Shown: one piece after another, positions 6,785-14,529 of the stretch | How positions within the stretch are numbered: position 1 is the stretch's first letter | Layout: every line of letters starts with the position of its first letter | NCBI RefSeq assembly: GCF_028285715.1 | Contig: NZ_JANQOO010000017.1 | Location: forward strand, 558,001 to 622,000 | Origin: Ulvibacterium sp. | Lineage (GTDB): Bacteria > Bacteroidota > Bacteroidia > Flavobacteriales > Flavobacteriaceae | DNA length: 64,000 nt | Reading direction: 5' to 3' | Translations under genes and position numbers: made by a program | Notes under the pieces: model-generated | The model's database searches: none | What the model was told of the DNA's origin: nothing | The model's input: the letters and a program-made list of their open reading frames with translations, nothing else

Positions 6785-7777
6785 TTAAAAGAACCTTGGT
6801 GTGTCAATTTGTTTGGGTTGGTCCTTAATATCAGGTTTCTCATCTTTAGAACGTCCTTTACCCTTACCGAGATAAAATTTAAGAATAATTTCATGGGAAC
6901 CATTGTTGAATTCCCCAAGTAAATTGGTATTGTAGTCATAGGAATAGCCAATAAACGTACTACTGGAAACCTGAAAACCGGCCAACCCACTAATTGCATT
7001 ATCCACACGGTAGGAAGCACCTGCCGTGAACCTTTCGTTAATAAGGAAATTTGCTGAAATGTTGGTATTTAATGGTGCTCCGCTGACGTAGTTCAACAAA
7101 AAAGCCGGTTTGAATTTTAAGGTTTCCGACAGGTCAAAAACATAACCTCCAATAATATTGAGATGTATGTTATCTTCAACAATAGCGGCAACATCCTCGT
7201 CATAAATCCCGTCCGTCAGAAAATTAGGTATGGAAAGCCCAAAATACCAAATGTCATCACTATACAAAAATAGCCCCGCTCCAATAGTGGGATAAAAATT
7301 GTTGAGGGGGCTACGATTCAATATGGGTTCTCCAGGATTCTCAAACGTTCCCTTGGAAAAATCGACATCTAGAAAACCACCTCCAACATCCATCCCAAAA
7401 GATAGCATAGTGTTATAGGTGACATTAAATTGATACGAATAGGAAAGGTCTACATAGGTCTGGGTTACGGGTCCCAATTGATCATTCACTACATTGAACC
7501 CTAGACCGTGTTTTTTGTTCTCAAATGGAAAATTAACCCCAAAACGAATGGTTCTTGGCGATCCCGGGATATCCAACCATTGTGCACGATACAAACCGAT
7601 AATCTCCGGATTCTCCACGCTCCCTACATAGGCCGGATTAAAACTACCAATATTGTACATATATTGCGTGTATTGGGGTTCCTTTTGGGCATGGCCGTTA
7701 TACGTGCAGCTAAGGGCAGCAAGCGCAAGGGAAAAATAAAAGTATTTATAGAGCGATTTACCTAAATAATATGCCAT
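6785..7777 (-). CDS. PorP/SprF family type IX secretion membrane protein
   Basis: 330 residues from the ATG at 7777. An upstream frame opening at 7834 would overlap the adhesin gene and is disfavoured. Signal peptide, then the family signature Gln-Tyr-x-Gln-Tyr-Met-Tyr-Asn with Asn-Pro-Ala-Tyr-x-Gly, and Arg-x-Gln-Trp further on. The rest is an outer-membrane beta-barrel. Family members such as SprF are needed for secretion of a specific type B CTD adhesin such as SprB. The start lies 7 bp after the adhesin stop codon, so this is very likely the dedicated partner of that adhesin. The C-terminus is lysine-rich. Confidence 0.9.
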   Translation of the reverse strand: MAYYLGKSLYKYFYFSLALAALSCTYNGHAQKEPQYTQYMYNIGSFNPAYVGSVENPEIIGLYRAQWLDIPGSPRTIRFGVNFPFENKKHGLGFNVVNDQLGPVTQTYVDLSYSYQFNVTYNTMLSFGMDVGGGFLDVDFSKGTFENPGEPILNRSPLNNFYPTIGAGLFLYSDDIWYFGLSIPNFLTDGIYDEDVAAIVEDNIHLNIIGGYVFDLSETLKFKPAFLLNYVSGAPLNTNISANFLINERFTAGASYRVDNAISGLAGFQVSSSTFIGYSYDYNTNLLGEFNNGSHEIILKFYLGKGKGRSKDEKPDIKDQPKQIDTPRFF

Positions 7778-7784
7778 AGATACA

Positions 7785-10700
7785 TTATCTAATAAGCTGA
7801 ATCCAGCCTTTTCTTGGTTGGGAACCGTCCCCAAGATTTAATATGTAAAAATATGTGCCATCCGGTGCCTGCTCATTCTTCCATGTTCCGTCCCAAACAT
7901 TGTCATCCGTCATATTCTGGGAGGCAAATACCTGATTACCGTAACGATTAAAAATTTCCAAAGAGGTATTCGAAAAAGTACCTATATCCCTAATTGTTAA
8001 AAAGTCGTTAGTCCCGTCTCCATTAGGTGAAAATTGATTGAATACAAACCCCGGATCGGCTGCAGTCGGCAAATTTACGGTAACCGTAGCCGTGGCTTGG
8101 TTATTGCCCGGGTTGCCATCCGCCGGTGACGATCTAATAATTGTGGCCGTATTGGCAAATGTGCCTTCTACGGGTTCCACTGTAGCCGTAATTTCCAAAG
8201 TAGCTTCCTGCCCCCTTGATAAATTTGGAATTTCCCATAAACCTGAGTCAACGTTATAATTTCCTATATCCGCAGTAGAGGTCACATTGGTAATACGGCC
8301 ATCCGGGCCAGTAGGCAAAATGTCCTCGATAACGATATTGGAAATCACATCGTCTTCCGTGGATTCATTGGAAACGATCAATACAAATGTTATTTCCTGA
8401 CCTATTAAAGGATAAATGTTAACCGAGTTTCTATCATTTCCGATCCGTGCCAGCTTTTGAAGTTCTAAATCAATTCCCTCTGGCAAGTCAATATTTAAGG
8501 TTACCGTGGCGCTATTGTTGGCAGCAGTATCATCAGCTGGAAAAGAATCCAAAAGTTCCGCGGTATTGGTATAAGGCCCCCCTTCCAAAACATTCACTAC
8601 GATGTCCAGGCTTGCACTTTCCGAAGAATTGAGTTCGGGAATGGTCCACTCCCCCATATTTTCATCATAACTACCTGTAGAAGGTTCATCGGAAACATAT
8701 TCGAAACCGGTCTCTAAAAGATCCCCGACCAGTATGCCACTGGCGCTCCTATCCGATGTGTTGGTCACCGTAATAGTGAATGTTACTTGGCTGCCGATAA
8801 CCGCATTTTCGTTGTCCACGACTTTCGTAATCGCCAAATCTATAGGTGTAGGGTCGCAATTGGGATGGTCCGGATTGGGATCGCAGGGGTCGTTGGGATC
8901 GGAACCATTAGCCTCTTCCTCCGGATCCGAAATATCGTCCCCATCAAAATCACATTGGCCATTTAGTCTAGAGGGAATACACGGATTATCATTGGCAGGA
9001 TCCAATTGATCGACGACCCCATCGGAATCGCTATCCAAAATATTGGAATCCAGGGCATCTATGATACCATCGCTATCTGCATCCAAAGGATTCTGAACAT
9101 CGCCTCCTACTTCCACACCATCATCTATCCCATCACCATCCGTATCCGGGTTGTTAGGCAACGTGCCCAGTGCAGCTTCCTCACCTCCCAGTAGGCCGTC
9201 GTTATCCTCGTCCGTATCACAACTGCTTACGGATATGGTCACTTCCGAAGACTCGTTTGTACAAGGCGCCTGTGCTCCTGTTGTAGTAAAGGTGAAAACG
9301 TAATCTCCCGCCGGTTGGCCTTCGAAATCGATTAAGCTGATTCCATTTGCAATGGTTCCTCCGGCGGGTTGACTGGTCACTGTCCATTGGCCAGTGTCCT
9401 CTCCGGTCAACTGATCGGCAAGATCTAGCGTGGTACTTCCAAAGGTAGCATCATTACACGAGGAACCATCGGTTGGAGTCCCGGCAGATACCTGGGGAAC
9501 AATCGTAGCTACTACTTCCGCTCTGGGCGAGGACGTACAACCATCCGCAGTGGCCTCCACGTAATAGGTGGTAGTGGCACTCAAATCCGGCATTACGGTA
9601 GATCCGGAAAAAAGGGCCGCTCCGCCAGTGGGCACCGTATACCAATTAAACGTCGGTGGCTGGGCCTGACCAGGAACATTACCGGTTACCTGTAATTCCA
9701 CCGGCCCTGGACCACACCTTTCCCCATCGGTAGTTCCGGTTATGACAGGTATAGGATTAAGGCGTAGTTCCACCTCCAAAAAGGGACTGGCACAATTGTT
9801 CACATCATCCCAATAGAAACCGAAATAAGATCCTCCACTTGCCACATTTATTGCACTCGAGGATAAATGGGCCGCTTCATCCGAGGTGTCGGAAACTGTA
9901 CTCCACCGCAATTCCGTTCCAGCGGGCCCACTACCGGTTACAAAATCATCCAAATCCAAAACGATACTGTCCCCACAATACTCTGTGTCTGGGGCACCGG
10001 GATTTAAAGTGGGTGCCAAGTTGCCCGCTACACAAGGGTCACAATCAATAACCGTAATCGTTACGTCTACGGATTCATTGGTGCAAGGAGCAACTGCATT
10101 GTCCGTTGTATAAGTATATATGTAAGTTCCCAAAGGTTCATTTTCGAAATCTACATTATTACCACCTCCGGGATTTACAACAGCTGGGCCCGAAGTAAAT
10201 GCCCAGTCACCAGAATCATTGTTTTCTATCAAATCGTCCAAATCGATTTCCGTATCCCCGAAGTTATCATCGCTACAGGCATTGGCGTTGGTAGTGTTCC
10301 CTGCGGAAGGTTGCTGACTCACTGTAGCCACCACGGCACTCCTTGGAGAGGTACAACCATTTAGCGAAGCTTCTACATAATAGGTTGTGGTAGTGTTAAT
10401 ACTGGGTGTTGAAAAACTCGTACCCGTACCAATACTCGTACCACCGGTATCGGTAGCAAACCAGCTAAGGGTACCGGAATCGGCCGTGGCTCCCAAAGTC
10501 AGGGTTCCCGCGCCACATCTAGAATCGGGAGTGGTACCGGTAATGACCGGTATGGGATTTACGGTAGCCGTTACTGCTGTTCTAGAGGAAATACACCCAT
10601 TTAAAGAAGCTTCTACATAGTATGTGGTGGTGATGTTTATACTCGGAGTCACAAAACTTGTACCTGTTCCTATACTTGTTCCACCTGTAGGTGCAACATA

Positions 10701-11867
10701 CCAGTTCAAGGTACCGGCACTAGCGGTAGCACCCAATGTAACCGTTCCCGGACCACATCTTGAATCAGGGGTTGAACCGGTTATTGAAGGGGTTGTACCA
10801 AAGGTGAGCGTTACGGATGAAGTAGGACTAAAACATACATTGGCGGCATCAAAGTATACTGCATAATAGGTATTCGATATGGACACGGAAGGATTGGCAG
10901 CGAGTAAGTCCCCTGCTCCAGTTGGATTCGGGTTGGTACTCCAACGTAATGCTGCTCCCGCCGGTGCACTTCCAGCACCTCCCTGTACAAAACCATCCAA
11001 ACTTTCGCCTGCGGAATCACAAAATTCCGTAGGGTTACCTCCCAATATCGTTGGAGCGGTGAATCCTGCAAAGCAATCATCATCCAGAATCGTGATGTCG
11101 ACACGATCATTGGCACCATCTATGGGAAACAAGGTGGCATTACTTGTAGCATCCACTCGTAACCTTACAAATTCATCCGGTTCAATATCAGCATCATCCA
11201 AAACAGTCAATGGCACCGTAGCGAGCTGCTGCCCATCGGCAATGTCAACGGACGGTGGAAAAGCACTAAAATCCGTTCCTTGGGTAGCCGTGGTGGCTCC
11301 GCCGATATTAATAGTAACGGTAATCGGACCGCCTGTTCCGTTAACACCTCCAAGGTCAATAGTATATTCCCCATTGTTATTGGGTTCCGAAGCATCACCA
11401 TCAGAAACGGATATGCTTACCAAGCCTTGATCGTCATCGATTATACTGGCCACATCACTATTGTCAGTTAGGCTGATGCTCCCTGCCGAAACGGTTTCCA
11501 AGGTCACTGTCAAGGTTTCATTTCCCTCTACTAAGTCATCTATAATTCGAGCTATTCCAATATCAACAAAAGAACCAACAACTCCTCCCCCGATAACTAC
11601 CGAGGTTGTTGCTGGAGGTGTATAGTCAACCCCAGAAATAGCCGTGTCACCAATGGTTCCTACGGAAAACGTAACCGTAACATCATCTGGATTAAAAGAC
11701 AAACTACGGGTTATCCTAAAAGTGGCAAGGGTAGTTCCATCCTCATTGGCATCACTTATCGCGGCAATGGAAAACTCCTGGGAATACACGGTAAAACCCA
11801 AAAACAGGAAAAGAAGGGATAGCCAAAATTCTTTTAAAGCAGAGGTTCTTTTGGATGGGGCATCCAT
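7785..11867 (-). CDS. T9SS type B sorting-domain surface adhesin
   Basis: About 1360 residues from the ATG at 11867; a GTG at 11885 in frame adds six residues and is an alternative. After a signal peptide ending Val-Tyr-Ser-Gln come two Calx-beta domains (about 35-150, 155-270), Ig-like/SprB-type repeats with Cys pairs (about 275-885), aspartate-rich thrombospondin type 3 calcium repeats (about 890-1000) and two DUF11 domains (about 1015-1270). A gliding-motility-associated C-terminal domain with Phe-Ser-Pro-Asn-Gly-Asp-Gly-x-Asn-Asp closes it (about 1275-1366). This domain directs export through the T9SS and cell-surface attachment. It is the first gene of the cassette with PorP/SprF and OmpA partners. 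Confidence 0.92.
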   Translation of the reverse strand: MDAPSKRTSALKEFWLSLLFLFLGFTVYSQEFSIAAISDANEDGTTLATFRITRSLSFNPDDVTVTFSVGTIGDTAISGVDYTPPATTSVVIGGGVVGSFVDIGIARIIDDLVEGNETLTVTLETVSAGSISLTDNSDVASIIDDDQGLVSISVSDGDASEPNNNGEYTIDLGGVNGTGGPITVTINIGGATTATQGTDFSAFPPSVDIADGQQLATVPLTVLDDADIEPDEFVRLRVDATSNATLFPIDGANDRVDITILDDDCFAGFTAPTILGGNPTEFCDSAGESLDGFVQGGAGSAPAGAALRWSTNPNPTGAGDLLAANPSVSISNTYYAVYFDAANVCFSPTSSVTLTFGTTPSITGSTPDSRCGPGTVTLGATASAGTLNWYVAPTGGTSIGTGTSFVTPSINITTTYYVEASLNGCISSRTAVTATVNPIPVITGTTPDSRCGAGTLTLGATADSGTLSWFATDTGGTSIGTGTSFSTPSINTTTTYYVEASLNGCTSPRSAVVATVSQQPSAGNTTNANACSDDNFGDTEIDLDDLIENNDSGDWAFTSGPAVVNPGGGNNVDFENEPLGTYIYTYTTDNAVAPCTNESVDVTITVIDCDPCVAGNLAPTLNPGAPDTEYCGDSIVLDLDDFVTGSGPAGTELRWSTVSDTSDEAAHLSSSAINVASGGSYFGFYWDDVNNCASPFLEVELRLNPIPVITGTTDGERCGPGPVELQVTGNVPGQAQPPTFNWYTVPTGGAALFSGSTVMPDLSATTTYYVEATADGCTSSPRAEVVATIVPQVSAGTPTDGSSCNDATFGSTTLDLADQLTGEDTGQWTVTSQPAGGTIANGISLIDFEGQPAGDYVFTFTTTGAQAPCTNESSEVTISVSSCDTDEDNDGLLGGEEAALGTLPNNPDTDGDGIDDGVEVGGDVQNPLDADSDGIIDALDSNILDSDSDGVVDQLDPANDNPCIPSRLNGQCDFDGDDISDPEEEANGSDPNDPCDPNPDHPNCDPTPIDLAITKVVDNENAVIGSQVTFTITVTNTSDRSASGILVGDLLETGFEYVSDEPSTGSYDENMGEWTIPELNSSESASLDIVVNVLEGGPYTNTAELLDSFPADDTAANNSATVTLNIDLPEGIDLELQKLARIGNDRNSVNIYPLIGQEITFVLIVSNESTEDDVISNIVIEDILPTGPDGRITNVTSTADIGNYNVDSGLWEIPNLSRGQEATLEITATVEPVEGTFANTATIIRSSPADGNPGNNQATATVTVNLPTAADPGFVFNQFSPNGDGTNDFLTIRDIGTFSNTSLEIFNRYGNQVFASQNMTDDNVWDGTWKNEQAPDGTYFYILNLGDGSQPRKGWIQLIR
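10317..10787 (-). repeat. Near-identical Ig-like tandem repeats inside the adhesin gene
   Basis: Two consecutive segments of about 77 codons share the pattern Ser-Arg-Cys-Gly-x-Gly-Thr at the start, Gly-Gly-Thr-Ser-Ile-Gly-Thr-Gly-Thr-Ser-Phe in the middle and Thr-Tyr-Tyr-Val-Glu-Ala-Ser-Leu-Asn-Gly-Cys near the end. A third, more diverged copy lies further downstream in the protein (about residues 714-798). Such in-frame duplications can change adhesin length by recombination. Confidence 0.75.
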
Positions 11868-12048
11868 AGTATTTTTCTTTTTCACTTTTTATTTGTCAAC
11901 ACTTACCCAAAAACAGTAAGGTGCAATTTACCGACAAATGCCTTGTTCAAATCCTCATACGTCGGCATATACAATAATTTCCTCGAATTCCAAGAATTCA
12001 AATTCAAGTGGGGTTGGTGGGTTATCCGAAAATGGACTCAATATTACT

Positions 12049-12096
12049 AAAAAAAATAGCCCAGTCCTCAAATTAAAGGATTAAGTAGGGCTTTTT
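12049..12096 (-). terminator. Terminator downstream of fabD
   Basis: On the minus strand AGCCC (12092-12088) pairs with GGGCT (12062-12058), with an inner TCCT/AGGA pairing, followed by an eight-T run interrupted once. The stem also has T residues on its other side, so it could work in both directions. Confidence 0.6.
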
Positions 12097-12133
12097 CGGA
12101 TGAAATACAACATTATTAAGAGATCAATACAAC

Positions 12134-13018
12134 TTATCGGATTTCGGCAGATATGGCCTCGGCATCCCCTACAATCTTCTTTATTAAACCTTGTAGTACC
12201 TTTCCAGGGCCAACTTCTATGAATTTCAAGGTACCCCCTTTGGACATGTTTTGGACACTCTGGGTCCATTTCACAGGGGCTGTCAATTGGGCGATCAAAT
12301 TTTTCTTGATCTCTGATGGGTCAACCACAGCAGTGGTAGTTACATTCTGATAAATAGGACATTTGGGGTCATTAAAGGTAGCTTCCTCAATAGCAGCGGC
12401 CAATTCCTCCCTGGCCGGTTCCATTAATGGGGAATGAAATGCCCCTCCAACGGGTAATACCATAGCTCTTCTGGCACCCCCCTCCTTTAATTTTACACAG
12501 GCTTCATTCACGGCATCAACCTCCCCGGATATTACCAATTGACCTGGACAATTGTAATTTGCAGGAACCACTATTCCAGGGGTTTCGCTACATATCTTTT
12601 CAATAGTTGCATCTTCCATTCCCATAACCACGGCCATAGTGCCCGGCTTTAATTCACATGCTTTCTGCATGGCCATCGCCCTTCTGGCCACCAATTGCAG
12701 CCCTTCTTCAAAACTAAGGGCCCCATTGGCCACCAAGGCCGAAAATTCACCCAGGGAATGTCCTGCCACACTATCAGGCTTAAAGTCATCACCCATAACC
12801 TTACTCAGCACTACGGAGTGCAGAAAAATAGTTGGCTGGGTAACCTTGGTCTGCTTTAAGTCTTCGGCAGTGCCTTCAAACATGATATCCGTAATCGAGA
12901 AACCAAGAATATCGTTGGCCTGCGAGAACATTTCTTGGGCAACGGGATACCCCTCATAAAGGTCCAAACCCATTCCAACGAATTGAGCTCCCTGACCTGG
13001 AAATACGTATGCGTTCAT
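12134..13018 (-). CDS. fabD: Malonyl CoA-acyl carrier protein transacylase
   Basis: 294 residues, full length for FabD, which moves malonyl from CoA to ACP to feed fatty-acid elongation. Seen directly: Gly-Gln-Gly-Ala-Gln at 8-12, the nucleophile elbow Gly-His-Ser-Leu-Gly with Ser88, and Gly-Ala-Phe-His-Ser with catalytic His195. It is transcribed alone or with an upstream gene on the same strand. TATATTTG at 13045-13038 is an exact -7 element about 20 bp before the ATG, and a terminator follows the stop. Confidence 0.96.
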   Translation of the reverse strand: MNAYVFPGQGAQFVGMGLDLYEGYPVAQEMFSQANDILGFSITDIMFEGTAEDLKQTKVTQPTIFLHSVVLSKVMGDDFKPDSVAGHSLGEFSALVANGALSFEEGLQLVARRAMAMQKACELKPGTMAVVMGMEDATIEKICSETPGIVVPANYNCPGQLVISGEVDAVNEACVKLKEGGARRAMVLPVGGAFHSPLMEPAREELAAAIEEATFNDPKCPIYQNVTTTAVVDPSEIKKNLIAQLTAPVKWTQSVQNMSKGGTLKFIEVGPGKVLQGLIKKIVGDAEAISAEIR

Positions 13019-13037
13019 AGTTTGTGTTTTGACCCCA

Positions 13038-13045
13038 CAAATATA
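13038..13045 (-). promoter_or_regulatory. Bacteroidota -7 element of fabD
   Basis: TATATTTG on the minus strand matches TAnnTTTG exactly and lies 19 bp before the fabD start. No good TTG element is seen about 20 bp further upstream, so it is a moderate call. Confidence 0.5.
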
Positions 13046-13138
13046 GGAATTAAAGATTGTCGATTAATTTGGATCATTTGTTTTTTGGATCGCCACCAAG
13101 AACGTGGCCCAAATACCGCCAAAAGTACTTTCACGACA

Positions 13139-13651
13139 CTACTTGAACCAGCTGGAATACTTTACATAGTTGTTGGCTATCCTATCAATTTCCCCAGAAC
13201 TTAGTTCCGGGCTTATGTCCTTTATTTTTCTTGCCGGCATACCCGCAAAGACGCTTCCCGAAGGCACATGGGTTCCCTTGGTAACCACTGCCCCTGCAGC
13301 AATTATACTGTTACTTTCCACAACACAATCGTCCATAATTATACTACCCATACCTACCAACACATTGTCCTTGATTGTACAGCCGTGGACTATTGCATTA
13401 TGACCAATGGAGACATTATTGCCAATGGTCGTGGGTGATTTTAAATAGGTACAATGGATTACGGCCCCATCCTGGACATTTACCTTATTGCCCATTTTTA
13501 TATAGTGAACATCCCCTCTTATTACGGCATTGAACCAAATGCTACATTGATCACCCATATGTACTTCACCTACAATGGTGGCATTTTCTGCAATAAAACA
13601 ATCCTTTCCTAATTGTGGGGTTTTTTTGTTAACAGCTTTTATAATGGGCAT
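13139..13651 (-). CDS. Gamma carbonic anhydrase family protein
   Basis: 170 residues of left-handed beta-helix hexapeptide repeats, the size of bacterial gamma-CA/PaaY-like proteins. The three metal-binding histidines typical of the fold are visible: His66 in Val-Ile-His-Cys, His84 and His89 in Ile-Gly-His-Asn-Ala-Ile-Val-His-Gly. The conserved Arg-Gly-Asp-Val at 45-48 and Gln60-Asp61 are also present. The family hydrates CO2 or is of unsettled activity. It lies 120 bp upstream of fabD on the same strand, and the two may share transcription. Confidence 0.9.
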   Translation of the reverse strand: MPIIKAVNKKTPQLGKDCFIAENATIVGEVHMGDQCSIWFNAVIRGDVHYIKMGNKVNVQDGAVIHCTYLKSPTTIGNNVSIGHNAIVHGCTIKDNVLVGMGSIIMDDCVVESNSIIAAGAVVTKGTHVPSGSVFAGMPARKIKDISPELSSGEIDRIANNYVKYSSWFK

Positions 13652-13726
13652 GATGCGGAATTAGATTTTTGGCGTTAGGTTATAAATTTTGATAGTTCGA
13701 CTGTTCTCAGTATGACATGATTTGCT

Positions 13727-13761
13727 GTTCGGTGTTCGGTGTTCGGTATTTGGTATTTGGT
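13727..13761. repeat. Heptamer tandem microrepeat
   Basis: Five consecutive 7-bp units: GTTCGGT three times then ATTTGGT twice. It lies in the gap between the response-regulator stop and the carbonic anhydrase gene. Period 7 rules out an in-frame coding role; slippage-prone intergenic DNA is the simplest reading. Confidence 0.85.
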
Positions 13762-13800
13762 AAAAGAAAAAATGAAGCATTTTCCGATTTCCAATCTTTA

Positions 13801-14529
13801 TCAAAAATAGGACAACAATTCCTTTTTCCTGGAGGCCGAGACCAAAAGTTCCTTCCCATTGGAGATGACTACGCTACCCCCCTTGCCCTTTCTATATTTG
13901 ACGACCTCATTTACGTTGACCAAAAAGGACTTATGGATACGGGCAAAGGAAAAGCCCGAGAGAGCCTCTTCAAAGTATTTCAAGGTCTTGCTTACCAATA
14001 TCTTCTTATTTTCCAAATAGATTTCCGTGTAGTTGTCATCTGCTTTGCAATACAGAATTTCAGATACATTCAGCACCTGAAATCCATCTTGTTGGGGTAA
14101 TGTAATTTTCCCCTCTACACCCCTTAACTTGGGCTGCAATACGCGATTTTCCAAGTTTGCTTCCCGTTGTTTTATCTCTCTAACATAATCCACGGCCTTT
14201 ATCAATTCATCAATATTAATGGGCTTCATCAAATAGTACGCGGCATGTTGGTTCAGGGCTTCCTTGGCATAGTGGTCGTAGGCAGTAACAAAAACTACTT
14301 CGAAGGTGCGATCGGAGACCTGATCCAAGAGGTCGAACGCATTGCCAAAAGGCATTTCCACATCCAAAAAGACTAGGTCCAAAGCATACCGCTTTATTAG
14401 ACTCAATCCCTCCTTTATGGAAGCTGCCTCACCTTTTAGGTTAATGTCCTCTACATACTTTTTTAAATAATTTCTTAGGATTTCCCGGCTACCTGTCTCA
14501 TCCTCTACTATAATCGCATTGATTTCCAT
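13801..14529 (-). CDS. LytTR-family response regulator
   Basis: 242 residues: a CheY-like receiver (about 1-120) with the phospho-acceptor Asp56 in Phe-Leu-Asp-Val-Glu-Met-Pro, acidic Glu9/Asp10, and Lys in Met-Lys-Pro near 101. A LytTR DNA-binding domain follows (about 140-242) with Ala-Arg-Ile-His-Lys-Ser-Phe-Leu-Val-Asn. Its start overlaps the stop of the upstream histidine kinase by one base (TAATG), so the two are translationally coupled and form a two-component pair. Target genes are not known. Confidence 0.95.
   Translation of the reverse strand: MEINAIIVEDETGSREILRNYLKKYVEDINLKGEAASIKEGLSLIKRYALDLVFLDVEMPFGNAFDLLDQVSDRTFEVVFVTAYDHYAKEALNQHAAYYLMKPINIDELIKAVDYVREIKQREANLENRVLQPKLRGVEGKITLPQQDGFQVLNVSEILYCKADDNYTEIYLENKKILVSKTLKYFEEALSGFSFARIHKSFLVNVNEVVKYRKGKGGSVVISNGKELLVSASRKKELLSYF

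Noticed and set aside
10879..11430. 183-codon plus-strand ORF inside the adhesin gene
   Set aside because: Antisense shadow of a Thr/Ser/Gly-rich repeat gene; the minus-strand product is a complete multi-domain protein.
11945..11970. Possible tRNA T-loop remnant (GTTCAAATC)
   Set aside because: Flanking bases cannot form the T stem or acceptor stem; a chance match.
13717..14100. 127-codon plus-strand ORF over the response regulator end
   Set aside because: Antisense to the LytTR domain and starts in the heptamer repeat.
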